64,000 bases of DNA from Agarivorans albus (lineage in GTDB: Bacteria; Pseudomonadota; Gammaproteobacteria; Enterobacterales; Celerinatantimonadaceae). Shown here piece by piece: positions 49,708 to 59,114 of this stretch. The position numbers were made by a program, and so were the translations under genes. The stretch covers positions 4,728,256 to 4,792,255 of the forward strand of contig NZ_AP023032.1 of NCBI RefSeq assembly GCF_019670105.1. The letters run 5' to 3'. Every line of letters begins with the position of its first letter. Position 1 is the stretch's first letter. The notes below the pieces were generated by a model. That model was not told where the DNA came from. It did no database searches and worked only from the letters and a program-made list of their open reading frames with translations.

Positions 49708-51597
49708 CTAAGCTGACTTGCGTGCCAAGTCGTGTTTTTTCAAATATACCAATAGCAATGACACCGCAGCTGGAGTTACTCCCGAAATACGTGCTGCTTT
49801 ACCTATGGTTTCTGGTCTGGCATTGGTTAGTTTTGCAACTACCTCATTCGATAGACCGCTAATTTTAGAGTAATCCAAATCTAAAGGTAGCAAAGTATTT
49901 TCATGCTTTTGGGTTTTCTTAATTTCTTCTAATTGGCGTTTAATATAGCCATCATATTTGATCTGGATTTCAACTTGTTCAGCGGCGGCTGGTAGTTCTA
50001 ATCCAGGTCCAAAACCATCAATTTCCATCAATTGTTGGTAGTTGAGCTCTGGTCGGCGAATTAATTCTTCTAAAGAATGCTCGCGAGTAATGGGATTTTT
50101 CAACAATGGGTTTAGCTGATCTAATTGCTTAGAACTGGTATGAACCCAAGTGTCTTTTAGGCGCTGGCGTTCTAACTCAACCGCTTCTACTTTTTGATTA
50201 AACAACTGCCAACGATGATCGTCTACTAAACCAAGCTTACGACCTTGCTCAGTTAAACGCATATCGGCGTTGTCTTCACGTAACAATAAGCGATATTCGG
50301 CACGGCTAGTGAACATACGGTAAGGTTCTTTAGTGCCTAAAGTCGCTAAATCGTCGATCAACACGCCCATGTAAGCTTGGTCGCGTCGAGGTGCCCATGC
50401 ATCTTTGCCTTGAGCGTAAAGGGCAGCATTAGAGCCAGCAATTAAACCTTGGGCACCGGCTTCTTCGTAGCCAGTTGTTCCGTTGATTTGTCCAGCAAAG
50501 AACAAACCTTTTAAGTATTTGTTTTCAAGACTTTGTTTTAAATCACGAGGATCAAAGAAATCATATTCAATGGCATAACCCGGACGGGTTATATGGGCAT
50601 TCTCTAAACCTTTCATCGAGTGAACTAATTCAACCTGAACATCAAAAGGTAAGCTGGTAGAAATACCATTTGGGTACACTTCGTGAGTGGTTATGCCTTC
50701 AGGCTCAATAAAGATCTGATGTGAGTTTTTATCGGCGAAGCGAGTTACTTTGTCTTCGATAGATGGGCAATAACGCGGCCCAATACCTTCAATCACACCG
50801 GTAAACATTGGGCTTCTGTCTAAACCATTACGAATAATGTCGTGAGTAGACTCGTTGGTATGAGTGATATAACAAGGGATTTGCTGTGGATGATCGCTTT
50901 GTTTACCAATAAACGAAAATACCGGTGTAGGTGTATCACCTGGCTGTGGCTGCATTTGGCTAAAATCGATACTGCGCGCATCAATGCGAGGTGGAGTACC
51001 GGTTTTTAAGCGATCAACTCGTAACGGTAGTTCTCGAAGTCGTTGAGCTAAAGCAATTGACGGTGGATCACCTGCTCGGCCACCAGCATGGTTATTTAAA
51101 CCAATGTGGATCATGCCACCAAGGAATGTTCCCACAGTGAGCACTACGCTGCGTGCACGTAACTGTAGGCCCATTTGAGTAACCACCCCTACCACTTGAT
51201 CATTTTCTACGATCAAGTCGTCACAGGCTTGTTGAAAGATAGTTAGGTTGGCTTGGTTTTCTAAACGCTCACGGATCGATGCTCGATAAAGTACTCGGTC
51301 TGCTTGCGCGCGAGTTGCACGAACTGCTGGGCCTTTAGATGAGTTTAGGGTTCTAAATTGGATCCCTGAAAGGTCGGCAGCTTGTGCCATTAAGCCACCT
51401 AAGGCGTCAATTTCTTTTACTAAGTGACCTTTACCAATACCACCAATGGCTGGGTTACAAGACATTTGACCTAAAGTCTCAATGTTATGAGTAAGCAACA
51501 AGGTATTTTGACCCATGCGTGCAGCTGCTGCTGCTGCTTCAGTACCGGCATGACCACCACCGATCACTATCACGTCATATTGTTGTTTATAGAACAT
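49708..51597 (-). CDS. mnmG: tRNA uridine 5-carboxymethylaminomethyl modification enzyme MnmG (GidA)
   Basis: FAD-dependent enzyme that, with MnmE, installs cmnm5 on wobble U34 of several tRNAs. The N-terminal dinucleotide-binding motif [19 protein letters not shown] (about residues 11-29) is followed by the GidA signatures [19 protein letters not shown] and [17 protein letters not shown]; the C-terminal helical domain binds MnmE. Length 629 aa, normal. It starts beside oriC and is transcribed away from it, co-directional with the leftward fork. Its partner mnmE is 6 kb away on the other side of oriC. Confidence 0.99.
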   Translation of the reverse strand: MFYKQQYDVIVIGGGHAGTEAAAAAARMGQNTLLLTHNIETLGQMSCNPAIGGIGKGHLVKEIDALGGLMAQAADLSGIQFRTLNSSKGPAVRATRAQADRVLYRASIRERLENQANLTIFQQACDDLIVENDQVVGVVTQMGLQLRARSVVLTVGTFLGGMIHIGLNNHAGGRAGDPPSIALAQRLRELPLRVDRLKTGTPPRIDARSIDFSQMQPQPGDTPTPVFSFIGKQSDHPQQIPCYITHTNESTHDIIRNGLDRSPMFTGVIEGIGPRYCPSIEDKVTRFADKNSHQIFIEPEGITTHEVYPNGISTSLPFDVQVELVHSMKGLENAHITRPGYAIEYDFFDPRDLKQSLENKYLKGLFFAGQINGTTGYEEAGAQGLIAGSNAALYAQGKDAWAPRRDQAYMGVLIDDLATLGTKEPYRMFTSRAEYRLLLREDNADMRLTEQGRKLGLVDDHRWQLFNQKVEAVELERQRLKDTWVHTSSKQLDQLNPLLKNPITREHSLEELIRRPELNYQQLMEIDGFGPGLELPAAAEQVEIQIKYDGYIKRQLEEIKKTQKHENTLLPLDLDYSKISGLSNEVVAKLTNARPETIGKAARISGVTPAAVSLLLVYLKKHDLARKSA

Positions 51598-51670
51598 TTG
51601 TTATTACCTCGAACCAGCCTAATCCCAAAAGGGTGCGACATTTTACTGGTTAAGTGGCGATAAGGGAATG

Positions 51671-51964
51671 CTTAGATCAGAATTAGATCTGTACTCGATC
51701 TCTTATAAATATATATAAGATCTTTTTTTAAAGATCTTTTATTAGATCTACTATTAGTAACTTGCTGATCTGTAGATAAGTGATTTTTTAGCTTTATGAT
51801 CATTAACTTAATTAAGATCAGATCTTGTTAATGAAGGGCGATCTAAGCAGGGGAAAAACTGGGATCTAATTTGCTGTTTATCCACAGGTGGAAATGGGTA
51901 TAAGCTTATCCATAGGAATAACTATGTTAAATTAATAGCTATTCCCTAGGGTTATCCACAGTAT
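51671..51964. other. Chromosomal replication origin oriC
   Basis: Between mnmG and mioC, as in E. coli and Vibrio. Twelve GATC sites lie between 51675 and 51866, typical of a Dam/SeqA-controlled origin. The AT-rich unwinding region at about 51697-51760 has three GATCT-based 13-mer-like repeats. DnaA boxes: perfect TTATCCACA at 51878-51886 and 51952-51960, one-mismatch TTATCCATA at 51906-51914, and a reverse one-mismatch box (TGTAGATAA) at 51771-51779 in the R1 position next to the unwinding element. This accounts for the 367-base gap between genes. Confidence 0.95.
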
Positions 51965-52408
51965 TTAGTTCACATTTAGCTCATTTTTCCAGCTTTCTAA
52001 CCATGCAACTGCTGGTTCTTCAGGCACTGGTTCTAGATCAACATCTATTTCTAAGCGCTCTTTTAGCTTTTTGGCACCTAAATTACTCAAGGTTTGGTCG
52101 AGATCTTTACCTGCGCCACAAAAGGTATCGTAACTGCTACTACCAATTGCCACCACGCTATAAGAAACAGAAGAAAGATCCGGTTGGTTTTCGAGTAAAT
52201 GTTGGAAAAATGGCTGTAGATTGTCTGGTACATCTCCAGCGCCATGAGTAGAACTGCAAATAAGCCAAAAAGCTTGCTGATTTAGCTCTTCAAACTCTGC
52301 ATCTAAGTGAATTTTTACTTGATGCTGTTCTTTTAAAAGCGCTTCTAGCTCATCTGCGACGTATTCAGCCGAACCGAGGGTTGATCCCACAATGATTTCT
52401 ATATCCAC
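51965..52408 (-). CDS. mioC: Flavodoxin-like protein MioC
   Basis: Small FMN-binding flavodoxin located next to oriC; in E. coli it is needed for biotin synthase activity in vitro, and its transcription enters oriC. The FMN phosphate loop is near the N-terminus (VGSTLGSAEYVADELEALL, residues 7-25), with CSSTHGAGDVPDN and GSSSYDTFCGAGKDLD binding the isoalloxazine ring. Length 147 aa. Transcription runs toward oriC, as in E. coli. Confidence 0.95.
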   Translation of the reverse strand: MDIEIIVGSTLGSAEYVADELEALLKEQHQVKIHLDAEFEELNQQAFWLICSSTHGAGDVPDNLQPFFQHLLENQPDLSSVSYSVVAIGSSSYDTFCGAGKDLDQTLSNLGAKKLKERLEIDVDLEPVPEEPAVAWLESWKNELNVN

Positions 52409-52503
52409 TTACGATCCTGTTAAATGTAGAGTCTTGGCTACATTGTAACGTGATCTAATAGGGTTTAACTAGCTGCGAATTTATTGTGATCTAGTTGTTG
52501 ATA

Positions 52504-52517
52504 GTTTCACGTGGAAC
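52504..52517. promoter_or_regulatory. parS-like ParB binding site
   Basis: GTTTCACGTGGAAC, the 14-bp core of the conserved parS palindrome (TGTTYCACGTGRAACA); only the outermost base on each side differs. It lies in the mioC-LysR gap, 700 bp from oriC and 3.4 kb from parA, the expected place for a centromere site. Confidence 0.88.
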
Positions 52518-52605
52518 CTCAGTAAGATTCGCTTTACCCGCCATCTAAGCTGATGATCCCATTTGTTGTGTGTGAATAACAGTTGTGCACAAATTATCTA
52601 AATGG

Positions 52606-53484
52606 CTAATGGGGTTTGTTTCTAAACTCTGCTTTACACAAATTAATTAGCGCCTGTTGAGCTGGGGAAACCGTTGTTTGTTTGCTGTAAATCAAGCCTA
52701 GTTGTTCATTGGCAATGGCATCGTTATGGGCTAAGACTACTAGCTCACCCGTTTCAATATACGGATTTAGCTGCTGTTGTTGGCCGACAAAAACGCCAAC
52801 ACCACGTAAACAAAGTTCAATAGCCAGCGAGTGATGCTCTACTGCAATTTGTCTTTGTACTGTATCAGGATCCCACAACTCGGTATTGGTTGAAGAAAGC
52901 ACGGTTATCCAGGTATGACTTAGCACTTGTTGAAGAGTTGTAGACGTTGCAGACGCTAATTGGTGAGTTCGTGAACATACTGCTACTACTGGCATTTCAC
53001 ACAAAGGTTCTACAGTAAATTGGCTAGGAAAAGCATCTCGGTAAAAACAAACGGCTAAATCCAATGATGGCTGTTGTTGCCAGTTGAGTAGCTGCTCATC
53101 GCGGCGTTGGTAAATATGTAAATCTACTTGTGGGTAGGCTTGGTTAAATTGGCTAAGCACCTTTGCTATAGCGCTATCTTGCAAATAAGCACTTACTCCA
53201 AGGTTTAACCTTAAACAGTCTAGATTAGCAATTTGCTCTACCTGTTCGTTTAGGTGCTGTTTTGCACTTAGTAACTGCTCACACAAGGGAAGCATTTTTA
53301 AGCCTTGTTCCGACAACACCGGCTTGTGGCCGCTTCGGGTAAACAACTCAACATTCCAATCTATTTCTAAGTTACTGATCCATTGACTAAGTTGGGCGCG
53401 GTTTTTCTGCATCTTTTTGGCAGCGGCTGAAATACTGCCCAACTGATGACTTAATACAAAAGCTTGGATTGCTTGAAGATTCAT
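52606..53484 (-). CDS. LysR-family transcriptional regulator
   Basis: DNA-binding regulator with an N-terminal winged helix-turn-helix (residues 1-60, LQAIQAFVLSHQLGSISAAAKKMQKNRAQLSQWISNLE) and a C-terminal periplasmic-binding-protein-like effector domain. Length 292 aa. It is divergent from a KdgM-like porin gene, and LysR regulators usually act on the divergent neighbour, so it likely controls that porin. The recognition helix wording (KNRAQLSQWI) is atypical for LysR proteins. The effector is unknown. A candidate operator repeat lies at 53509-53532. Confidence 0.88.
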   Translation of the reverse strand: MNLQAIQAFVLSHQLGSISAAAKKMQKNRAQLSQWISNLEIDWNVELFTRSGHKPVLSEQGLKMLPLCEQLLSAKQHLNEQVEQIANLDCLRLNLGVSAYLQDSAIAKVLSQFNQAYPQVDLHIYQRRDEQLLNWQQQPSLDLAVCFYRDAFPSQFTVEPLCEMPVVAVCSRTHQLASATSTTLQQVLSHTWITVLSSTNTELWDPDTVQRQIAVEHHSLAIELCLRGVGVFVGQQQQLNPYIETGELVVLAHNDAIANEQLGLIYSKQTTVSPAQQALINLCKAEFRNKPH

Positions 53485-53508
53485 TTGGGATCCTCTGTGT
53501 TAATAAAA

Positions 53509-53532
53509 GCTAACAGACTCTGATTTGTTAGC
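53509..53532. promoter_or_regulatory. Candidate LysR operator
   Basis: GCTAACA / TGTTAGC inverted repeat with a 10-base centre in the divergent LysR-porin intergenic region. Shape and location fit a LysR-type recognition site, but this is inference. Confidence 0.4.
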
Positions 53533-53639
53533 GCAGTGCCATCTCATCATCATAGCGGCGATGGACTGTTTTACGAGTATGTAACTGGTACTCAATGATG
53601 CACGGATGTTTTAGTAATCATCTACTGAAAGGTTCCAAA

Positions 53640-54365
53640 ATGAAAAAAATTATCGTCGCTTCTACCGTTTCGCTTGCGCTGTTTAGTCAATTTGCAGCGG
53701 CTAATGCAATTCGTGGTGAAGTAGCCGCAGAAAGTAACCGTACTGGCCCCCATCTAGGCATTTTGAAAGGCGGTTATGAGTTTGATACTGATTACGGTCA
53801 GTTTGGCTTTGATGTTGAGGCAAAAAGCCGTTTGGGTGGGCGAGCTTATGGCGAAAATCAGCATGAGTCAGGTTTGCACGAAGCTACCTTTGCTGCAGAT
53901 TATACCTATAAGTTCGGCAATGCTTATGTTCAGCCAAGAGTTGAATATACACGTAATGTCGCTAACGACGCCAACACCGGTAAGTTTGCTCTTAAAGGTG
54001 GCTATAACTTTGATAATGGTATTTTTGTTGCTGCACGTTACCGTTACGAAGGCACCCAAAATAACAACAGCATAAATAAAGCTGAACTAGGCGATGTAAA
54101 AACCAACCGAACCGATTTAACCGCGGGTTGGGCTGGTGATATTGTTGGCGTGTCTTTTAACTACATTCATAAAGACGCAAATGCAGAGCACAAAAACAAT
54201 AACCTAAAAATCAATGAACTTGAAACTAAGGTGTTTCTTACCAATTTAGGAAATTACCAGCCTTATGTTCAATATACTCAGAAAAACTTTGATAGCAGTG
54301 GCTACAACAGTAGCCCTTTAAAAGATGATAGCCAGATTAAACTTGGCGTTAGTATGAAGTTTTAA
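53640..54365 (+). CDS. KdgM-like outer-membrane porin
   Basis: Predicted 12-stranded narrow porin of the KdgM/NanC family, which passes oligogalacturonates or other acidic oligosaccharides. A signal peptide is cut at about FAAA|NAIRGEV (residue 21). The rest is a run of short amphipathic strands, including GGYNFDNGIFVAARYRYEG and NRTDLTAGWAGD, and a C-terminal FKLGVSMKF-like end (IKLGVSMKF) for BAM recognition. The ATG at 53640 has AAGG upstream and a proper signal peptide, so the longer frame from 53595 is not used. Controlled probably by the divergent LysR gene. The family is plausible, the substrate is not shown. Confidence 0.68.
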   Translation: MKKIIVASTVSLALFSQFAAANAIRGEVAAESNRTGPHLGILKGGYEFDTDYGQFGFDVEAKSRLGGRAYGENQHESGLHEATFAADYTYKFGNAYVQPRVEYTRNVANDANTGKFALKGGYNFDNGIFVAARYRYEGTQNNNSINKAELGDVKTNRTDLTAGWAGDIVGVSFNYIHKDANAEHKNNNLKINELETKVFLTNLGNYQPYVQYTQKNFDSSGYNSSPLKDDSQIKLGVSMKF

Positions 54366-54372
54366 GAGCACT

Positions 54373-54400
54373 AAAAAGAGCGCCTTTGGGCGCTCTTTTT
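54373..54400. terminator. Bidirectional terminator between porin and cydB
   Basis: GAGCGCC / GGCGCTC with a 4-base loop, five A on the left and five T on the right. Confidence 0.88.
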
Positions 54401-54420
54401 AGTTGGTTTAACTGTGATGT

Positions 54421-55425
54421 TTAGTGGTAGTTCAGCGAGGTCGCTTTACCTCTAAATACCCAGTAAGAAAAGGCGGTATACATAAGGATCACCGGTACAA
54501 CAATCAGAGCGCCAATTAAAATCACAATCAGTGATTCTGGCGCAGATGCCGCTTCCCAAATATCCATTTGTCCAGGCACTACATCGGGGAAGAAGCTAAA
54601 GCCCAATGCGCTAAAACACAGCAAAAATATCAGCATAACTAAGCTAAATGGTACCCAGCAGTGGCGATCGTTTTCTTTAGGTAAACGCCCTAGCAAAAAG
54701 TCGTTAAACAAAAATGCTGCAAAACACAAAGCTGGGATCAGCAATACAAACATGACCAATGGGAAGTCAAACCAGCGATCAAATACACCAGGGTTAACTA
54801 AAGGGTTAACGATAGATACCGCGATCACCCCCATGAAACAAAAACGGCCAGTGGATTTTGTCCAAGCAACAGCACGTTGCTGTAAGCCGTTTTCGGTTTT
54901 CATTACTAACCAAGCTGCACCAATATAGCTATAAGCTGCTGTTACGCCTAGGCCACTGAGCAAACCAAATAAATGGGTGCTTATGCCACCCTCAAAACCC
55001 ATTACATACAAACCTAACATGTAGCCTTGAGCTAGGGTGGTGAGTATAGAGCCTGCTTTAAAGGTTCTGTCCCAAGCTAACTTGTGGTCTACTGCTGCTT
55101 TGGCTCTAAAGTCAAAAGCTACGCCACGCATAATAAGTCCGATCAGCATAATTGCGACCGGAATATACAGGTGGTAGAGCACGATGCTATGCGCTGCTGG
55201 AAAGGCAATGAGCATGATGCCAACTGCCAGTACTAACCAAGTTTCGTTGGCATCCCAAAACGGGCCAATAGAGGCAATCATAGTATCGCGCTGTGCTTCG
55301 TCGGCTTCGCCCATTGGCAGCAAAATACCCACACCTAAGTCGTAGCCATCTAAGATTGCGTAAACAAGAACCGAAAGTCCCATTAAGCCAATAAAAATAA
55401 CCGGTAACCAGTAGGCATCCATCAT
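54421..55425 (-). CDS. cydB: Cytochrome bd-type (CIO-like) ubiquinol oxidase subunit II
   Basis: Subunit II of the bd-type terminal oxidase. The 334-aa protein has about eight hydrophobic helices and the conserved start ILDGYDLGVGILLP and GPFWDANETWLVLAVG. Its size and wording fit the cyanide-insensitive oxidase branch (CioB, about 335 aa) better than E. coli CydB (379 aa). The start overlaps the cydA stop by 4 bases (ATGA), so the subunits are translationally coupled. No room is left for a cydX-like small gene before the terminator. Confidence 0.93.
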   Translation of the reverse strand: MMDAYWLPVIFIGLMGLSVLVYAILDGYDLGVGILLPMGEADEAQRDTMIASIGPFWDANETWLVLAVGIMLIAFPAAHSIVLYHLYIPVAIMLIGLIMRGVAFDFRAKAAVDHKLAWDRTFKAGSILTTLAQGYMLGLYVMGFEGGISTHLFGLLSGLGVTAAYSYIGAAWLVMKTENGLQQRAVAWTKSTGRFCFMGVIAVSIVNPLVNPGVFDRWFDFPLVMFVLLIPALCFAAFLFNDFLLGRLPKENDRHCWVPFSLVMLIFLLCFSALGFSFFPDVVPGQMDIWEAASAPESLIVILIGALIVVPVILMYTAFSYWVFRGKATSLNYH

Positions 55426-56813
55426 GCTTTTGCACTCCCTTCAACGTTGTCTTGAGGCTGATTAACATTGGTTAAATTGCCGTCGGGTTTAGGTTCGTTG
55501 GTTTCAAACTCTTCTTCTTTAACTGCTTTACGTGCCATTAAGAAAACCGTGTGAATGTAAGCAATTAACAAGAAGCCATAAACGATTAGATACAGCGCTA
55601 ACGAAAATGCCACGTTTGAAGCGGGTAGGCTGGTTACAGCATCTTCGGTTCTTAGTACTCCGGTTACTAACCAGGGTTGGCGGCCTATTTCGGTTACATA
55701 CCAGCCGGCAAGGGTGGCTACCCAACCCGAGAAGGTTGTACCTACCAATACTTTTAGCATCCAATTTGGCATTTTGCCTTTACGCACCATGTGGTAAGAG
55801 CCAAACCAACTTAGGGCTAACATAAGTAGACCCAAGCCCACCATTACCCGGAAACTCCAAAAAACAGGTGCTACTGGCGGGTGCTCGTTTTCAAATTCGT
55901 TTAAGCCTTTAAGCTCTCCATCTAGCTCGTGAGTTAAAATTAAGCTCGCTAACTTTGGAATGCCAATGGCAAATTTGTTGGTTTTAGTTTCTTCATCTGG
56001 CAATGCAAATAACAGTAATGGAGCGCCTTTCTCGGTTTCCCAGATACCTTCAATGGCAGCAATTTTCGCTGGTTGATGTTCAAGAGTATTTAAGCCATGA
56101 AAATCACCCACTAAAGCCTGAGTAGGGGCAAGTATTGCTGCCACTATTAGGCTTACTTTTAAGGTAAGGCGCGGAGCTTTTTTAACGTCGCCTTTTAAAA
56201 TTCGATAGGCTGAAATACCGGCGATAAAAAACGATGCAGTTAGGCCAGATGCTAACAACATATGGGTTAAGCGATAAGGAAATGATGGATTAAATACAAT
56301 TGCAAACCAATCGGTTGGATAAGCAACACCATCACGCATTTCAAAACCGGTTGGGGTTTGCATCCATGAGTCTAGCGCTAGAATCCAAAATGCCGACAAA
56401 CTGGTACCAATCGCTACCAATATGGTTGCTAGGGTATGTACTTTGTTTGGAACGCGTTTAATGCCAAACAGCATAATGCCCAAGAAGGTGGCTTCTAAGA
56501 AAAAGGCGGTAAGCACCTCGTAACCGAGCAGAGGACCAGCAATATTACCCACAGTTTCCATAAAGCCTGGCCAGTTAGTACCAAACTGGAATGACATGGT
56601 AATGCCGCTTACAACACCAATCGCAAAGGAAAGCGCAAACACCTTTACCCAAAAGCGATAGGCGCGCATCCATACCGGGTTACCGGTCATATCGTGGCGA
56701 ACTTTAAAAAATACTAGGAACCAACACATCGCAATGGTGATGGTGGGAAACAGGATGTGAAAGCTGATATTGGCAGCAAACTGTATCCTTGAGAGCATTA
56801 GGGCATCAAGCAT
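55422..56813 (-). CDS. cydA: Cytochrome bd-type (CIO-like) ubiquinol oxidase subunit I
   Basis: Quinol-oxidising, heme-bearing subunit of a bd-type oxidase that reduces O2 to water. The N-terminus LSRIQFAANISFHILFPTITIA provides a heme-ligand His, and GYEVLTAFFLEATFLGIMLFG the next helix; the quinol signature GWYVTEIGRQPW lies at about residue 367. The Q-loop is short and the total length only 463 aa, as in the cyanide-insensitive CioA group. It would let the cell respire when heme-copper oxidases are inhibited. Directly downstream of a GbsR-type regulator with a 30-base gap. Confidence 0.94.
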   Translation of the reverse strand: MLDALMLSRIQFAANISFHILFPTITIAMCWFLVFFKVRHDMTGNPVWMRAYRFWVKVFALSFAIGVVSGITMSFQFGTNWPGFMETVGNIAGPLLGYEVLTAFFLEATFLGIMLFGIKRVPNKVHTLATILVAIGTSLSAFWILALDSWMQTPTGFEMRDGVAYPTDWFAIVFNPSFPYRLTHMLLASGLTASFFIAGISAYRILKGDVKKAPRLTLKVSLIVAAILAPTQALVGDFHGLNTLEHQPAKIAAIEGIWETEKGAPLLLFALPDEETKTNKFAIGIPKLASLILTHELDGELKGLNEFENEHPPVAPVFWSFRVMVGLGLLMLALSWFGSYHMVRKGKMPNWMLKVLVGTTFSGWVATLAGWYVTEIGRQPWLVTGVLRTEDAVTSLPASNVAFSLALYLIVYGFLLIAYIHTVFLMARKAVKEEEFETNEPKPDGNLTNVNQPQDNVEGSAKA

Positions 56814-56843
56814 GGTTAAGCCTCGTTAAGGTTGATAATCTCA

Positions 56844-57404
56844 TTAGCTGGCGGCAGATCCCTTGTTACCAACGATTTTGTCTTTTAACTCTAAAATTCT
56901 GCTAATACCTGAGCCCATCTTCATTAAACTCTGCAGTTTGTCTGGATTCATCGTATTAAGTGCGTATGACCATTGAGTGATTAACTCTAAGAGATCGTGG
57001 ATCTCTTCCATTTTTTGCTGAGTAAACTGGTCTGCTTCGTTTTCTGGTTCTTCCAATAAATTAGAACGTAGTAAAGAGAGGGTTGGGTCAACTTCGCGCT
57101 TACTGCGTTCTTCAAATACAGTTCTCGCCATATCCCAAATGGACCCGGCGGCAGTAAAAAATTCTCGGCGTTGACCTGCTTGGTGGCTTAGCTTTACTAA
57201 GCGCCAAGACTGTAATTCTTTTAAACCCATGCTGACGTTGCCGCGGCTAATGCCCAGCTGTTGCATAATTTGTTCGGCGTGCAAAGGCTCTTTGTTAATC
57301 ACTAACAAAGCCAATATTTGACCAACCGTTCGGTTAAAACCCCAACGGCTGCCCATTTCGCCAAAATGAAGAACAAAAGCTTGGCTCTTCTCTGATAATT
57401 GCAC
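56844..57404 (-). CDS. GbsR/MarR-family transcriptional regulator
   Basis: 186-aa winged helix-turn-helix protein of the GbsR branch of MarR regulators. The N-terminus KSQAFVLHFGEMGSRWGFNRTVGQILALLVI is the GbsR signature, followed by the recognition region LGISRGNVSMGLKELQSWRLVKL (about 47-70); the C-terminal half is helical and probably mediates dimerisation. It is the first gene of a likely operon with cydA and cydB, so control of the oxidase is the simplest assumption. The signal it senses is unknown. A CRP/FNR-type palindrome lies in its promoter region. Confidence 0.9.
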   Translation of the reverse strand: MQLSEKSQAFVLHFGEMGSRWGFNRTVGQILALLVINKEPLHAEQIMQQLGISRGNVSMGLKELQSWRLVKLSHQAGQRREFFTAAGSIWDMARTVFEERSKREVDPTLSLLRSNLLEEPENEADQFTQQKMEEIHDLLELITQWSYALNTMNPDKLQSLMKMGSGISRILELKDKIVGNKGSAAS

Positions 57405-57457
57405 GCGCTAAATCCTTTTATTGAACTTTCAGAAAACAGTGAAACTTTAATTGAAAA

Positions 57458-57471
57458 TTGATTTAAGTCAA
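57458..57471. promoter_or_regulatory. FNR/Anr-like box upstream of the GbsR-cydAB operon
   Basis: TTGATTTAAGTCAA matches FNR consensus TTGAT-N4-ATCAA at 9 of 10 positions, 54 bases upstream of the regulator start. Anr/FNR control of cio genes is known in Pseudomonas. The area is AT-rich, so a chance match is possible. The rest of the 254-base gap to mnmE shows nothing else that is recognised. Confidence 0.45.
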
Positions 57472-57658
57472 TATTTTTAGCGATAATTGATGGAGAGTGA
57501 TGAAACTGTGAGGCAGATTTAGCTTAGTTTGAGAGTGGGTTTATCTGTTAATCGAAAACCTGATAATAGCTTTATATTTACTTGCTGTTTATCAGGTATT
57601 GTTGTATTTATCTATATTTTAAGGGTAGCTTGGTAATAGTGAACACTTACTTATTAAG

Positions 57659-59023
57659 CTATTTTCCGATACAGAAACTGGTAAAAATGCGGCTGAGTAA
57701 GTCGTCGGAGCTGAACTCACCGGTAATTTCGCTTAAGTGTTGTTGTACCAAGCGCAGTTCTTCGGCTAATAGTTCACCTGCTTGATAAACTTCTAGTTGA
57801 GTTTTGCCATTGTCTAAGTGTTCTGCGGCAAGTTCGATGGCGTTAAGGTGGCGGCGACGCGCCATAAAGCCACCTTCCATATTGCCTTGAAAACCCATGC
57901 ATTGTTTTAGGTGGTCTTTTAGCTCTGCTAAGCCTAGCTCGGTTTTCGCTGAAATCTTATAAACAGGGTGTCCGTGATCCATCACTACGTCTAAGTTTTC
58001 GCCGGTAACATCGGCTTTGTTGCGTACTACTGTCATGCCCATATTGGTGGGTAGTTTTGCCACAAATTCAGGCCAAATTTTTTGTGGGTCGAGTTCCTCG
58101 GTGGTGGTGCCATCCACCATAAACAATACCCGATCAGCATTATTGATTTCTTCCCAGGCGCGCTCTATACCTATTTGCTCTACAACGTCTGCGTCATCAC
58201 GTAAACCAGCTGTATCGATGATGTGTAGTGGCATACCGTCAATATGAATATGCTCGCGTAATACGTCACGAGTGGTTCCGGCTATGTCGGTAACAATGGC
58301 GGCTTGTTTACCTGCTAGAGCGTTAAGTAGGCTTGATTTACCGGCGTTAGGGCGGCCAGCTATCACTACTCGCATGCCTTCTCGTAGCAATGAACCTTGG
58401 CGAGCTTGGCTTTGTACTAAGCCTAATTCTTCAATAATGGCGTATAAATCGGCTTGTACTTTACCGTCGCTCAAAAAGTCGATTTCTTCTTCGGGAAAAT
58501 CAATTGCGGCTTCAACGTAAATACGCAGGCGAGTAACACTTTCAACTAAGCTATGGATCTTGTTTGAAAACTCACCCTGCAGCGAATGTAAGGCACTTTT
58601 GGCTGCTTGTTCACTGGTGGCTTCAATAAGGTCGGCAATCGCTTCTGCTTGGGCTAAATCGAGCTTGTCGTTTAGAAATGCGCGCTCACTAAACTCACCT
58701 GGGCGAGCCATGCGTAAACCATCTAATTGGCAAATTTCGCGAATTAGCATGTCTATTACTACCGGTCCGCCGTGACCTTGTAGTTCTAGTACATCTTCAC
58801 CGGTAAAGGAATTTGGCCCTTTAAAGTACAGTGCAATACCTTGGTCAAGCGTTTCTCCGCTAAGGCTTTTAAACGGTAAGTAATCGGCATAGCGAGGAGC
58901 AGGGCACTTGCCTAATAGCGTTTCGGCTACTTGCTGGGCTAAAGGGCCAGATACTCTAATTATGCCTACACCACCACGACCTGGGGCGGTAGCTTGCGCC
59001 ACAATAGTATCAGTTGAATTCAT
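57659..59023 (-). CDS. mnmE: tRNA modification GTPase MnmE (TrmE)
   Basis: G protein that works with MnmG in wobble-uridine modification; K+-activated and dimerising through its G domains. N-terminal folate-binding domain ([19 protein letters not shown]), central helical domain, inserted G domain with [16 protein letters not shown] (P-loop, about residue 222), [22 protein letters not shown] and NKADV, and the C-terminal catalytic CIGK. The ATG is used instead of a GTG two codons upstream. Lies after the yidC operon terminator, so it probably has its own promoter. Confidence 0.98.
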   Translation of the reverse strand: MNSTDTIVAQATAPGRGGVGIIRVSGPLAQQVAETLLGKCPAPRYADYLPFKSLSGETLDQGIALYFKGPNSFTGEDVLELQGHGGPVVIDMLIREICQLDGLRMARPGEFSERAFLNDKLDLAQAEAIADLIEATSEQAAKSALHSLQGEFSNKIHSLVESVTRLRIYVEAAIDFPEEEIDFLSDGKVQADLYAIIEELGLVQSQARQGSLLREGMRVVIAGRPNAGKSSLLNALAGKQAAIVTDIAGTTRDVLREHIHIDGMPLHIIDTAGLRDDADVVEQIGIERAWEEINNADRVLFMVDGTTTEELDPQKIWPEFVAKLPTNMGMTVVRNKADVTGENLDVVMDHGHPVYKISAKTELGLAELKDHLKQCMGFQGNMEGGFMARRRHLNAIELAAEHLDNGKTQLEVYQAGELLAEELRLVQQHLSEITGEFSSDDLLSRIFTSFCIGK

Positions 59024-59057
59024 GCTCACTCTCTTTGCTCATTTCTGCTGAAAATAA

Positions 59058-59091
59058 AAAATGCCATTCAGCCTTCACTGAATGGCATTTT
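59058..59091 (-). terminator. Terminator of the rpmH-rnpA-yidD-yidC operon
   Basis: ATGCCATTCA / TGAATGGCAT with an 8-base loop, followed on the minus strand by six T. It lies between yidC and mnmE. Confidence 0.88.
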
Positions 59092-59114
59092 AGCATTGTT
59101 GCTAAACTTTGTGC

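Noticed and set aside
53595..53639. Upstream ATG start for the KdgM-like porin
   Set aside because: It would add 15 residues before a clear signal peptide; the ATG at 53640 has AAGG at a good distance.
57582..57785. 67-aa plus-strand ORF before mnmE
   Set aside because: It runs antisense into the conserved mnmE C-terminus and has no ribosome site or recognisable domain.
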